A stretch of 23,558 nt of DNA from JAAYCB01 sp012744395 (GCA_028703175.1 JAQVNJ010000098.1:1-23558); one strand, 5' to 3'; counted from the stretch's first letter, positions 6,674 through 15,646 are shown. The notes: a model not told the origin generated them from the letters alone. Translations and numbers: made by a program.

Positions 6674-8443
6674 TCAGGTTCCCGTGAAGTAGAAATACGC
6701 CGCCAGGATGATCAGCACGACGATCGCCGAGGCGGCCACGTCCGCAGATCCCCAACTGCTCCGCGACTGCCGCCGGTGCTCTTGCGTGATGGTGCCGTAG
6801 GTCAGTCCCGAGATCTTCTCGTAGTCGGGCTGCCTGGTAAGGAGGCTCACCGCGATCATCGTCGCGGCGGAGACGATCAGGATCAGGATGCTGTAGTACT
6901 GGAAGAACATGTTGTTGACGATCCAGAGAAACGAGTTGGGCTCGTAGGCGAAGCCGTCGATGAGTTTGACCGGCGTGTCGACGGCCAGGCGGAAGAGGCC
7001 CATGATGAAGCCCACGATCATCGCCGCCAGGCAGCCGGCGCCGTTGAGCCGCTTCCAGAAGATGCCGAGAAAGAAGACGACGAAGATCGGCGGCGCGAGA
7101 TAGGCCTGGACGCCCTGGAGATAGTCGTAGAGCCCGCGCCCGCCCCGGATGACCGGGATCCATGCCAGGCCGATGAGCACCATCGCGGCCGTGGCGATCC
7201 GCCCGATCCAGACCAGCCGGTGTTGCGAGGTATGGGGGCGGAATTTGGAGTAGAAGTCCATTGTGAACAGCGTGGCCGAGGCATTGAAGACGCCCGCCAG
7301 AGAACTCATCAGGGCCGCCAGCAGGCCGGCGACGACCATGCCTCGGGCGCCCGTGGGCAGGACGGAAGTGACCAGCAGGGGGAATGCCTTCTGGGCCTCG
7401 TCGCGAATCAACTGGCCGTCTTCGCCGATCAATGTGCTGCGGATCGCGCGGCTTCCGGCGGCAGCGTCCGCAGCGCCGCCTTGGGTGGCCAGGGCGAAGC
7501 AGATCATGCCGGGGATGATGAAGATGAACACCGGCAGGAGTTTTAAGAACGAGGCGAAGATCGCCCCCCGGCGCGCCTCGCGTTCGCTCGGCGCGCCCAG
7601 GGCGCGCTGGACGATGTATTGGTCGGTGCACCAGTACCAGAGGCCGATGACCGGGGCGCAGAACAGCATGCTCAGCCAGGGATAGCGGTCGTTGAAGTAC
7701 CAGGCCATGCGGCCGGTCTCCTTGACGGGCGCCCAGGTGGCCTCGACCCCCTCGGGGACGAGCGGTTTCCAGAGGTTGAACATCTCGGAGCCGCAGGCCG
7801 CTTGCAGCCCGCTCCACCCGCCGATCGCCTGGAGGCCAAAGATCGTCACGAGCACCGAACCGGCGACGAGGATGACCGTCTGCACGGCTTCGGTGTAGGC
7901 CACCATCCGCAGTCCGCCGAGGATCGTGTACAGGCCGGTGAGCACGATCACGAGGATCGACCCGACCCAGAAGGCGTCGAGCGGGCCGACGCGCATTTCG
8001 GGGAGCAGGACGGAGAAGACGACCCCGCCGGCGAAGATGCCGACGGCGATCTTCGTCAGCACGTAGGCCACCAGCGAGATCAGCGAGAGGACCCAGCGGC
8101 TTGTCGGGTTGAACCGCCTCTCGAGAAACTCGGGCATCGTGAAGACCTTGGACCGCATGTAGAACGGCACGAGCAGCCATCCGAGAACGAGCAGGCACCA
8201 GGCGTGCAACTCGTAATGGGCCATCGCCACGCCGTCGGTGCAGCCGGAGCCGGCCAATCCGACGAGATGCTCCGACCCGATGTTCGAGGCGAAGATCGAG
8301 GCGCCGACGATGAACCAGCCGAGATTCCGCCCGGCGAGGAAGTAGTCGTCGGCGGTGTCCTTGTTCTGCAAAATGACCCACCAGGCGACTCCCAGCAGCA
8401 AGCTGAAATACGACGCGATCACGACCCAGTCGAGAGTCTCCAT
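6674..8443 (-). CDS. Sodium:solute symporter (SSS family, SGLT-like sugar transporter)
   Basis: A 589-residue membrane protein with about 14 transmembrane segments, the size of vSGLT-type sodium/sugar symporters. ASIFASNIGSEHLVGLAGSG (48-67) corresponds to the helix that supplies part of the sodium site, GGLRMVAYTEAVQ (176-188) is the SSS signature, and ALMSSLAGVFNASATLFTMD (377-396) carries the serine pair (S380, S381) of the second part of the sodium site. The start is supported by AAAGGA seven bases upstream. It is the last gene of a three-gene operon, 23 bases after the epimerase, so its substrate is probably L-arabinose or another sugar feeding L-ribulose; that substrate is inferred from context only. 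Confidence 0.92.
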   Translation of the reverse strand: METLDWVVIASYFSLLLGVAWWVILQNKDTADDYFLAGRNLGWFIVGASIFASNIGSEHLVGLAGSGCTDGVAMAHYELHAWCLLVLGWLLVPFYMRSKVFTMPEFLERRFNPTSRWVLSLISLVAYVLTKIAVGIFAGGVVFSVLLPEMRVGPLDAFWVGSILVIVLTGLYTILGGLRMVAYTEAVQTVILVAGSVLVTIFGLQAIGGWSGLQAACGSEMFNLWKPLVPEGVEATWAPVKETGRMAWYFNDRYPWLSMLFCAPVIGLWYWCTDQYIVQRALGAPSEREARRGAIFASFLKLLPVFIFIIPGMICFALATQGGAADAAAGSRAIRSTLIGEDGQLIRDEAQKAFPLLVTSVLPTGARGMVVAGLLAALMSSLAGVFNASATLFTMDFYSKFRPHTSQHRLVWIGRIATAAMVLIGLAWIPVIRGGRGLYDYLQGVQAYLAPPIFVVFFLGIFWKRLNGAGCLAAMIVGFIMGLFRLAVDTPVKLIDGFAYEPNSFLWIVNNMFFQYYSILILIVSAATMIAVSLLTRQPDYEKISGLTYGTITQEHRRQSRSSWGSADVAASAIVVLIILAAYFYFTGT

Positions 8444-8466
8444 GCATTGATCCTTTCGTTGACCGT

Positions 8467-9156
8467 TTACTTCTGCCCGTACGAGGCCCCGGGTCCCTGT
8501 TTTCGCCGGAAGTGCTTGTCGCGCAGGTAGTCTTCGAGCAGCGGCGATTCCGGGCGCAAGAGGCGCGTGGCCAGCGCCATGGCGGCAACGGCTTCCAGCG
8601 CCGCGGCGGTGGCAACCGCATCCAAAGGCCCACGGCCCCAGCAGAAAGGGCCATGGCCGGCGGCGAGCACGGCGGGCATCGCCCGCGGATCCAGGTCCAC
8701 GAATCGTTCGATGATCACCTTGCCCGTGTTCCGCTCGTAATCCTCTTCGACCTCCTCGGCGGTCAGCGGCCGGGTGACCGGCACGGGGCCGGAGAAATGG
8801 TCGGCGTGGGTCGTTCCCAGGCAGGGAATTTCGAGCCGCGCCTGGGCGAAGGCGGTGGCTCTCGGGCTGTGGGTGTGGGCCACGCCGCCGATCTGCTGGA
8901 ACGATCGGTAGAGGAGCAGATGCGTGGGCGTGTCGGAAGATGGCCGCAGGCGGCCCTCGACGACGTTGCCCTCCAGATCGACGACCACCATCCGCTCAGC
9001 GGTCAAGTCGTCGTAGGCCACGCCGCTCGGCTTGATCGCCACGCGCGTGCGGTCGGGGCTGATGCCGCTGGCATTGCCCCAGGTCAGCGTGACCAGCCCG
9101 CGGCGAGCCAGTTCCCGGTTGGCGCGGCAGACCGCGTCCTTGAGCTGCTCGAACAT
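8467..9156 (-). CDS. araD: L-ribulose-5-phosphate 4-epimerase
   Basis: A 229-residue class II aldolase-fold enzyme that interconverts L-ribulose 5-phosphate and D-xylulose 5-phosphate using zinc. Compared with E. coli AraD (231 residues), the zinc ligands are present as H94 and H96 in AHTHS and H168 in AGHGPF, the acidic residue in SSDTPTH is D75, the catalytic aspartate in TTHADH is D119, and the C-terminal catalytic tyrosine is Y226 in ASYGQK. The conserved TWGNASG (25-31) and KPSG (42-45) phosphate-binding blocks are also visible. The ATG at 9156 lies five bases after the kinase stop, so the two genes are almost certainly co-translated. Sister enzymes UlaF/SgbE have the same fold; the kinase neighbour favours AraD. 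Confidence 0.93.
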   Translation of the reverse strand: MFEQLKDAVCRANRELARRGLVTLTWGNASGISPDRTRVAIKPSGVAYDDLTAERMVVVDLEGNVVEGRLRPSSDTPTHLLLYRSFQQIGGVAHTHSPRATAFAQARLEIPCLGTTHADHFSGPVPVTRPLTAEEVEEDYERNTGKVIIERFVDLDPRAMPAVLAAGHGPFCWGRGPLDAVATAAALEAVAAMALATRLLRPESPLLEDYLRDKHFRRKQGPGASYGQK

Positions 9157-9161
9157 GCCGG

Positions 9162-10859
9162 TCAGCCTTTCCGCACGCGATCCCGAATCGCGATCAGTCG
9201 CTTCATCAGCTGCGACAAATCGCCCTGGGCGCCGGCGATTCCCAGCGAATCGTGGAGTGCGCGATAGAGTTGATAGAGTTCGGCGTAGACGGCGGCGGCC
9301 GTCTTTCTGGGGCGGTAGACGGCCGGTTTCACACCAGTCATTTTTTTCTGGGCCTGCTCGGTCGAGCGGTAAGCGCCGCCGGCCACCGCGCCGAAGATCG
9401 CGGCCCCCAGGGCGCAGGTCTGGGCCGAGCGGCTGATCTTCATCGGCCGGTTGCAGACGTCGGCATAGACCTGCATGATGAACGGGTTCTTTTCGGCGAT
9501 GCCGCCGCAATTGACCACTTCCTTGACGTTGACGCCGTATTCCTCGAAACGCCGGATGATCGTCAGCGCGCCGAACGCGGTGGCTTCGACCAGCGCCCGG
9601 TACACCTCCGGAGCGGTTGTGTGGAGCGTCTGTCCGACGAGCAGTCCGCTCAGCCGGGGATCGACGAGGATCGTGCGGTTGCCGTTGTTCCAGTCGAGGG
9701 CCAACAGCCCGCTCTGGCCGGGCAGGAGTCGCTCGGCGGCGGCCGTCAGATCGGCGTGCGCGTCGCCGGAGCGGGTGTACTCGGCGGGCGTCAAGCAGCG
9801 GGCGAACCAGTTGAAGATGTCGCCGACGGCCGACTGGCCGGCCTCCAGCCCGTACATGCCGGGAACGATCGAGCCGGGCACGATCCCGCAGAGGCCGGGG
9901 ATGTCGGGAAGCGGCTTGTCCATCGGCGCGACCATCATGTCGCAGGTGCTCGTGCCAATGATCTTGACGAGCGTGCCCGGCTTGATGCCGGCGCCGACGG
10001 CCCCCATGTGGGCATCGAAAGCGCCGACGGCGACCGGCAGGCCGGCCGGCAGGCCGACCTTCCGGGCCACTTCGGGGGCGAGGCCGCCGGCCCGCTGGTT
10101 GGAGGCCAGGGCATCGGCCGCGTAACGCCGGCGGACCTTGACCAGGGCCGGATCGAGCTTCTTGAGGAACCGTTCGCTGGGCAGGCCGCCCCACTCCGCG
10201 TGGAACATCGCCTTGTGGCCGGCGGCGCAGATGCTGCGGGGGATGGTCTCGGGGGCAAGATTGCCGGTGAGGAAGCCGGGGATGAAATCGGCCAGTTCGA
10301 CCCAGGCATGGGCGGCTTCGAAGACCTTCGGAGCGGTCCGCTTGCAGTGCAGGATCTTTGACCAGAACCATTCCGAACTGTAGGTGCCGCCGCACTTAAC
10401 GAGGTATCCGGCGCCGTCTTTTCGCGCCGCCTCGGTGATCTCCGCCGCTTCGGCGTGGCCGGTGTGATCCTTCCAGAGCCAGGCCTGGGCCGCCAGCTGG
10501 TTGGCAAAGCCCGGCCGCATCGCCAGGGGCGTGCCGGCCTGGTCGACCGGCATGGGCGTCGAGCCGGTCGTGTCGACGCCGATCCCGACGAGGTTCTCCG
10601 CCGCGGAATCCGCCCGCTTCCCGGCCGCGCGCAGCGCGCTTCGCACCGACTTGTAGAAGCCTTCGATATAGTCGGCCGGGTTCTGCCGCGCCAGGTTCGG
10701 GTCCTTCGGGTCGAGCAGGATTCCCGCCTCGCCGCTCGGATAGTCGAAGACGCTCGTGGCGACTTCCGCCCCGTCGGCGACGTCGACCAGCAGCGCGCGG
10801 ACGCTGTTGGTGCCATAGTCGACGCCGAGAGCGAATCGTCGTGGTCCTGCCTTGGCCAT
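9162..10859 (-). CDS. araB: Ribulokinase
   Basis: A 565-residue FGGY-family kinase, matching the length of E. coli AraB (566), which phosphorylates L-ribulose at O5 with ATP. The N-terminal domain begins FALGVDYGTNSVRALLVD (9-26) with the phosphate-binding loop, followed by GIGVDTTGSTPMPVD; the C-terminal domain has GAFDAHMGAVGAG, IGTSTCDMM and the family's closing segment near NCGGIAEKNPF. The GTST-x-DMM segment and the AFDAHMGAVG segment are typical of the ribulokinase subfamily rather than of glycerol or xylulose kinases. The ATG at 10859 is preferred; GGAG lies ten bases upstream, and the longer frame to 10952 has no family similarity. It is first in the araB-araD-symporter operon and divergent from the Gfo/Idh/MocA gene. 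Confidence 0.93.
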   Translation of the reverse strand: MAKAGPRRFALGVDYGTNSVRALLVDVADGAEVATSVFDYPSGEAGILLDPKDPNLARQNPADYIEGFYKSVRSALRAAGKRADSAAENLVGIGVDTTGSTPMPVDQAGTPLAMRPGFANQLAAQAWLWKDHTGHAEAAEITEAARKDGAGYLVKCGGTYSSEWFWSKILHCKRTAPKVFEAAHAWVELADFIPGFLTGNLAPETIPRSICAAGHKAMFHAEWGGLPSERFLKKLDPALVKVRRRYAADALASNQRAGGLAPEVARKVGLPAGLPVAVGAFDAHMGAVGAGIKPGTLVKIIGTSTCDMMVAPMDKPLPDIPGLCGIVPGSIVPGMYGLEAGQSAVGDIFNWFARCLTPAEYTRSGDAHADLTAAAERLLPGQSGLLALDWNNGNRTILVDPRLSGLLVGQTLHTTAPEVYRALVEATAFGALTIIRRFEEYGVNVKEVVNCGGIAEKNPFIMQVYADVCNRPMKISRSAQTCALGAAIFGAVAGGAYRSTEQAQKKMTGVKPAVYRPRKTAAAVYAELYQLYRALHDSLGIAGAQGDLSQLMKRLIAIRDRVRKG

Positions 10860-11175
10860 GGGGGCGGCTCTCCGGTTTTGAGGGCGGAAGACGGCAAAGC
10901 GGGCGTCTCGCGCGATTCGCTGTACGGTAGCCGGTTTTCCGCCGTCCGGCAAGTCCGGCGACTGCGCATCCGGGCCAATCGCCGAGGCTGTCCGGCGGGG
11001 AACCGCCAGACGCCCGGGGCCTCGCGCGGCGGGCTTGCGGGCGGGCGGGAAATCGCCGAAAATGAGCCGCAGATCAGGTTCAGGGCGGTTGAAATGCTTG
11101 CGCCGGGACGATTAGAATCCCGGTTGGCTGTTGACTCGCCTTCGTTCCACTGCCATTTGTTAAAAGGAAGAGACT
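10860..11175. other. Divergent promoter region between ribulokinase and Gfo/Idh/MocA genes
   Basis: About 316 bases without a gene. A good plus-strand promoter lies at 11089-11118. I did not find a convincing minus-strand promoter or a clear operator dyad for the ara operon here, and no regulator gene is adjacent. Confidence 0.6.
11089..11118 (+). promoter_or_regulatory. Sigma-70-type promoter of the Gfo/Idh/MocA gene
   Basis: TTGAAA (11089-11094) and TAGAAT (11113-11118), each matching the consensus at 5 of 6 positions, are 18 bases apart. Transcription should begin near 11125, giving a leader of about 50 bases to the ATG at 11176. Confidence 0.6.
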
Positions 11176-12654
11176 ATGCCCAAGACAAACCGCCGTACCT
11201 TTCTCAAAACCGCCACGATTGCGGGCGCAGGCTACTTCGTAGCCGCCGGCACCCGACCGGCGATCAGCCAGTCCGCCAATCAGAGGCTGAACGTCGCCTG
11301 CATCGGCGTCGGCGGCAAGGGCGGAAGCGACTCGAACAACGCCGCGCAGTTCGGCAACGTGATCGCCATCTGCGACGTGGATCGCGGCACTCTGGAGGGC
11401 AAGGGGAATGCCGACCGGTTCAAGCAGGCCGAGAAGTTCCTCGATCACCGCGAGCTGTTCGCCAAGCACGGCAAGAACATCGACATCTGCACGATCAGCA
11501 CGCCCGACCACATGCACGCGACGGCGACTCTTGAGGCGATGCGCCTGGGCATCAGCTGCTACACGCAGAAGCCGCTCACCCGGACGATCTACGAGGCGCG
11601 GCTGCTCGCGGAGGTTGCCAAGGAGACCGGCGTCTGCACCCAGATGGGCAACCAGGGGACGGCGTTGGACTCCTCGCGGGAAGCGATCGCCCAGCTCAAG
11701 TCCGGAGTCCTCGGCCCGCTGAAGGAAGTCTACGTCTGGTCGAACCGCCCCGTCTGGGCCCAAGGGCCGGGCCGCCGGATGACGATGGCCAAGTTCGCCG
11801 CCCAGGCCAAGGCGGAGAATCCCGATGCCGCCGAGCGGCTGATGGAAGGCAAGAAGAAGGAGATCGAGCGGGCCCTCGAGAAGCTGGATTGGAAGCTCTG
11901 GCTGGGCGTGGCCCCGGAGCGCGAGTACTGGCCCGGCCTGTATCACAGCTTCCAGTGGCGCGGTTGGTGGGATTTCGGCAGCGGCGCGCTGGGCGACATG
12001 GCCTGCCACCAGGTGACCGTTCCCTTCGCGGCTTGCGGGCTGAAGGACCCGGTCTCGGTCGTCGCCAAGACCACCGGCCACGATTACGACAGCTTCCCGG
12101 CCAGCTCGATCATCGAGTTCCAGTTCCCGGCGACCTCGGAACGCCCGGCGATCCCCTTCTGGTGGTACGATCGCAGGGGCAACAAGCCGCCGCAAGAGGT
12201 CTTCAGCAAGTGGGGCATCGAGAAGGTGTCCGACAGCGGCGCGCTGATCGTCGGCGAGAAAGGCGCTTTCTACAGCAGCGACGACTATTGCGGAAGGTAC
12301 GAACTGAAGGGCGTCGAGAAGGTCAAGGTCGACTATGAGAAGGCCGAGAACAAGGGCAATAACGACCTGAACAACATGTGGGAGCTGTTCCGGGCGAAGA
12401 TCGCGGGCGATCCGAAGATCTGCCATTCGAACTTCATCGACCGGGCTGGCCCGTTGACCGAGACGATCCTCCTGGGCAATCTGGCCGTCTGGGCGGCTGC
12501 CAAGGGCGGCGCCAATGGCGAGATGGGAGATTGGGGCGAGAAGGTCGAGTGGGACGCCAAGAATCTCAAGGTCACCAACCTGGACGCACTCAAGACGCCC
12601 GGAGTGGCCGATCTGGTCAAACCGAAGTATCCGGAAGGATATCGGCTCGACTGA
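11176..12654 (+). CDS. TAT-exported Gfo/Idh/MocA family oxidoreductase
   Basis: A 492-residue NAD(P)-dependent oxidoreductase-like protein. It starts with a twin-arginine signal, TNRRTFLKTATIAGAGYFVA (4-23), so it should fold with its cofactor in the cytoplasm and be exported. The Rossmann fold follows: VACIGVGGKGG (40-50), VIAICDVD (62-69), STPDHMH (108-114) and QKPLTRTIYEARLL (131-144), the last replacing the usual EKP motif with QKP, as in the large planctomycete subgroup. The C-terminal half contains WDFGSGALGDMACH, a conserved substrate-domain segment. GGAAGAG precedes the ATG by a few bases. It is monocistronic or weakly linked to the LRR gene, with a hairpin at 12711-12728 downstream. 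Substrate is unknown; sugars or cyclitols are usual for the family. Confidence 0.93.
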   Translation: MPKTNRRTFLKTATIAGAGYFVAAGTRPAISQSANQRLNVACIGVGGKGGSDSNNAAQFGNVIAICDVDRGTLEGKGNADRFKQAEKFLDHRELFAKHGKNIDICTISTPDHMHATATLEAMRLGISCYTQKPLTRTIYEARLLAEVAKETGVCTQMGNQGTALDSSREAIAQLKSGVLGPLKEVYVWSNRPVWAQGPGRRMTMAKFAAQAKAENPDAAERLMEGKKKEIERALEKLDWKLWLGVAPEREYWPGLYHSFQWRGWWDFGSGALGDMACHQVTVPFAACGLKDPVSVVAKTTGHDYDSFPASSIIEFQFPATSERPAIPFWWYDRRGNKPPQEVFSKWGIEKVSDSGALIVGEKGAFYSSDDYCGRYELKGVEKVKVDYEKAENKGNNDLNNMWELFRAKIAGDPKICHSNFIDRAGPLTETILLGNLAVWAAAKGGANGEMGDWGEKVEWDAKNLKVTNLDALKTPGVADLVKPKYPEGYRLD

Positions 12655-12710
12655 GTGCCGCGGAACGATCACCGAGCAACAGCTCGCGCGGCGATCCATC
12701 CCCGGGTAGC

Positions 12711-12728
12711 CGCCGAGCTGGCTCGGCG
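12711..12728 (+). terminator. Perfect inverted repeat downstream of the Gfo/Idh/MocA gene
   Basis: CGCCGAGC-TG-GCTCGGCG is an 8-bp perfect dyad, able to form a 7-bp GC-rich stem with a CTGG loop, 56 bases after the stop codon. There is no T tract after it, so it is a terminator only if such hairpins suffice in this organism. The surrounding 12655-12845 holds no gene. Confidence 0.4.
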
Positions 12729-12845
12729 ACGGGCGGCACGTCCGGGCGCGGGGCAGACCCGCGCGGCTATCGTCTGTAACCTGTGACCTGCCACAAGCGC
12801 GGGCCGAGCCCGCACGGCGGCCGGGTGGAATCCCGGAGTCGCTCG

Positions 12846-14219
12846 ATGAGAAAGTCAACAGCCATGAGGAACAATCTCCCGCTGGCGGGCAGCGTGCTCG
12901 CCGTGCTGACTGTCTGCTTGATCGGCCTGGCTGGCTGCCCCGCTCCCAAGAGTGGTGGCAACGGCGCGGGGCAGTCGTCGGGCGGCGCAGCCGGCGTCGA
13001 TCGAAAGCCCGGCGAGGAAGAACGCGCCACGGCCACGGCCACGGCTACGGCCAAGGCCGAGGACGTGGAAACCGCCAAGGGACTCCTCGATGGAATGCCC
13101 GGGGCGAAGTGCACGCTGCGGCCGGGCGGCTTGCTGACGGAGATCGTGATTCCGGACGGTTCCGCGCTGACGCCGGAGGACGTCTCCCTGTTCGGGAAGC
13201 TCACGGACCTGGAGACGCTTCAGATTCTCAACTACCGCGAGCTGAACGACGAGATGGCCGCAGGTTTGACGGCGCTCGAGGGCCTGAAGAAATTGGCTCT
13301 GACCAACTCGGCGATCGGAGATGCGACCGTCGAACGGATCGCCAAGTCCTTGCCGAATCTGGCTGAATTGGACCTGTCGTCGAACACCAACATGACCAAC
13401 GGTGCTCTGAAGGCCATCTGCCAGGTGGGCGGCCTCGAGCGGTTGACGCTCGTGCAGAACAACTTCAACGACATCGGGACGGGCCATTTGGAGAGCCTGA
13501 AGAATCTGCGGGTCCTCGATCTCCGCGGGAACATGGACGCGGGCGACATGACGCTGGAGATTGTCGCCCGACTGCCGAAACTCGCGGCTTTCAAGCACCG
13601 CAGCACGGCGGTGACCGATCTGGGCATGGAATATCTGGCGGAGAGCAAGACGCTCCGTGCGCTGCTGATGCACGATTTCAACGTGACCGGCCAGTCGGGG
13701 CAGTATCTGGCGAGAATGCCCAGTCTTCGCGAGCTGGAAGTGTTCCGCTGCCCCGCCTTTGGCTCCGACGGCGTGCTGGCGCTGAAGGGGCTCAAGCTGA
13801 CCCGGCTCACGCTCCGGGATCTTCCCGCAGTCGACGACCAGGCGATGGAAGTCTTTGCGGAACTCCCGGAATTGAAGCGGCTTTACTTGCACGAACTCCC
13901 CTCGCCCAGCGATGAGGGGCTGAAGAACCTGGCCGCCTTGAAATCGCTGGAATTGCTGGACATCTGGACCGTGCCCCAGATGGGCGACGCAACCGTTGCC
14001 GCGATCGCCGGCCTGCCGAACCTCAAGGAATTGTCGATCCGGACGACCGACGTGACCGACGCGGCGGTCGACAGTCTCCTGGGGATGCCGAACCTGCGGT
14101 CGTTGACGTTCACTGACAACGGACGGGTCACGCCCGCAGGGCTCCAGAAGCTGTCCGGCAAGCAGTGGTCGAAGCTCGACATCGGTTCCGCCGCGTCCAG
14201 CGAATCAGCGGCTCCGTGA
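12846..14219 (+). CDS. Leucine-rich-repeat lipoprotein
   Basis: A 457-residue exported lipoprotein. The signal segment ends in the lipobox LAGC with the acylated cysteine at 31. A Gly/Ser/Ala linker (36-70) includes a short ATATATATA run encoded by a six-base tandem repeat. From about residue 100 on, LRRs of the 24-26 residue type run to the end: segments such as LKKLALTNSAIGDATVERIAK, shortened here to LKKLALTNSAIGD, LAELDLSSN, LRVLDLRGN, LRELEVFRCPAF, LKRLYLHEL, LKELSIRTTDVTD and LRSLTFTDN. Such domains bind proteins or glycans. The ATG at 12846 has GGAG seven bases upstream, better than the ATG at 12864. It precedes a sensor kinase gene by 80 bases and may share its transcript. Partner unknown. 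Confidence 0.85.
   Translation: MRKSTAMRNNLPLAGSVLAVLTVCLIGLAGCPAPKSGGNGAGQSSGGAAGVDRKPGEEERATATATATAKAEDVETAKGLLDGMPGAKCTLRPGGLLTEIVIPDGSALTPEDVSLFGKLTDLETLQILNYRELNDEMAAGLTALEGLKKLALTNSAIGDATVERIAKSLPNLAELDLSSNTNMTNGALKAICQVGGLERLTLVQNNFNDIGTGHLESLKNLRVLDLRGNMDAGDMTLEIVARLPKLAAFKHRSTAVTDLGMEYLAESKTLRALLMHDFNVTGQSGQYLARMPSLRELEVFRCPAFGSDGVLALKGLKLTRLTLRDLPAVDDQAMEVFAELPELKRLYLHELPSPSDEGLKNLAALKSLELLDIWTVPQMGDATVAAIAGLPNLKELSIRTTDVTDAAVDSLLGMPNLRSLTFTDNGRVTPAGLQKLSGKQWSKLDIGSAASSESAAP
13025..13052 (+). repeat. Six-base tandem repeat within the LRR gene
   Basis: About four units of GGCCAC, the last varied to GGCTAC, encode alternating Ala-Thr in the linker behind the lipidated cysteine. The six-base unit keeps the frame if its number changes. 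Confidence 0.7.
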
Positions 14220-14299
14220 TCGGCGTTGATTGCCGCACCGCGCGGGGGCGACGTGGAACCGCCCGGCAAACCGGCTCGATAGAAGTGGCAGGTTCGCAG

Positions 14300-15646
14300 A
14301 TGAACCGTCGTGGTTGGCATCTGTACGGGGTTCTCGCGCTGATTCTATTGCCCTTATGGCTGGCATATGCCGCCTGGCATTCTCGGGCGTACCGATACGA
14401 GCGGCGGCTGGCGATGGAGTCGATACACCGGCAGGCGGAGACGGTTCGCCGGGTTCTTGTCGGCAGCATCAACTCCCACCGCCGCGTGGGCCCGTTCTTC
14501 GACGCGATGGTCCAGGGCTCGTTGGACGAAATGGCCCGCTCCGAGGCGATTCTGGCCGTGGGCATCGCCGCGGATGAATCCGGGCAGCGCGGCGGGATCC
14601 TGCTGGCGGCGGGCGATGACGCCCTGTTGGACTTGAGCGTTCCGGTGGACGATGTTGGGTTTCGCTTCGTCAACGGGTTTCGCCTCGACGCGGAACCGGC
14701 TGGCGGCGGCGGCGGGGGCGGGGGCGGGGGCGGAGGACGTGGGTGGGGCCGCGCGCTCCGCGGCGAATTCGAAGAGGGGGTGTTTCGCGCCGGGGAGGCC
14801 TATGCAACCGTGCTGGTGCTCGATCGGGCGGAAACAGACCGCCAGGTCCGCCGCGCGTTTTGGCTCCGCCTGTGGGCGGTCGCCGCCGGAGCGGCGGTGC
14901 TCGTCCTGCTCTCGGTCGCCTGGTTGACCACGGTCCGCCTGGTGGAGAGCCGCAGCCAGGCCCGCTTGCTGCAATCCGAGGCGGACCACTTGCACGACAT
15001 GGGCCAGGCGGCCGCCGGCCTGGCGCACGAAACGCGGAATCCCCTCGGGCTGGTCCGCGGCTGGACCCAGCGGCTGGCGCAGTCGCCCGGCTCGACGGCC
15101 GAGCAGCGGCGGCAAGCCCAGGCCGTGATTGAAGAGTGCGATCGGATTACCGTCCGGATCAACCAGTTTCTGTCCTACGCCAAACCGTGTGATCCGCAGC
15201 CGGAGCGGCTGGACCTTGAGGGGCTGGTCGCCGAACTGGTGGCGATTCTCCAGCCCGACCTGGAGTGCAAAGCGCTGAAGATCGACCTGGCGGTCGAGAA
15301 CCGGCCCGCCGTAGTCGACGTGGACCGGGAGATGTTTCGCCAGGCGGTCTTCAACCTCCTCAGCAACGCGATCGAGTTTGCGCCCCAGTCCGGGGTGATC
15401 GAGGTTCGCTTGACGCGGGGGCGCGGCGGCCGCCTGCGGCTGGAGATTGCCGATCCCGGGCCGGGCGTCCCGGCGGAACGGGCCGATTCGCTGTTTTCAC
15501 CCTATTTCAGCACGCGCCCCGGCGGGGTCGGGCTCGGCCTGGCGATCGTCCGCAGGATCGCCCGGGCGCACGGTTGGCGAGCCGGTTACCGCCCGCGGCC
15601 GGGCGGAGGTTCGATTTTCTGGCTGGATCATGCCGATGACCGCTAG
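14300..15646 (+). CDS. Membrane sensor histidine kinase (NtrB-like class)
   Basis: A 448-residue kinase. A first transmembrane segment (about 8-26) and a second (about 189-211) bracket a periplasmic sensor domain of about 160 residues. This domain contains a run of 12 glycines (135-146). The cytoplasmic part has the H-box AAGLAHETRNPLGLVRGW (238-255, phosphorylated H243), the N-box FNLLSNAIEFAP (351-362), the G1 motif IADPGPGV (383-390), and FSPYFSTRPGGVGLGLAIV (399-417). These belong to the HisKA plus HATPase_c architecture typical of kinases paired with NtrC-type regulators. The ATG at 14300 begins the first transmembrane segment neatly; no strong ribosome binding site is present. The next gene overlaps its end by 17 bases, so the two form a cognate pair. 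The signal is unknown; the upstream LRR lipoprotein is a possible partner. Confidence 0.92.
   Translation: MNRRGWHLYGVLALILLPLWLAYAAWHSRAYRYERRLAMESIHRQAETVRRVLVGSINSHRRVGPFFDAMVQGSLDEMARSEAILAVGIAADESGQRGGILLAAGDDALLDLSVPVDDVGFRFVNGFRLDAEPAGGGGGGGGGGGGRGWGRALRGEFEEGVFRAGEAYATVLVLDRAETDRQVRRAFWLRLWAVAAGAAVLVLLSVAWLTTVRLVESRSQARLLQSEADHLHDMGQAAAGLAHETRNPLGLVRGWTQRLAQSPGSTAEQRRQAQAVIEECDRITVRINQFLSYAKPCDPQPERLDLEGLVAELVAILQPDLECKALKIDLAVENRPAVVDVDREMFRQAVFNLLSNAIEFAPQSGVIEVRLTRGRGGRLRLEIADPGPGVPAERADSLFSPYFSTRPGGVGLGLAIVRRIARAHGWRAGYRPRPGGGSIFWLDHADDR
14702..14736 (+). repeat. GGC/GGGGGC-rich low-complexity tract
   Basis: A purely G/C tract of GGC-type codons, with three GGGGGC units, encodes the polyglycine run in the sensor kinase. 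It is prone to slippage, by nature of the repeat. Confidence 0.75.

Noticed and set aside
11080..12858. Minus-strand open frame of 592 codons
   Set aside because: It is a shadow on the opposite strand of the Gfo/Idh/MocA gene; no start signal or domain.
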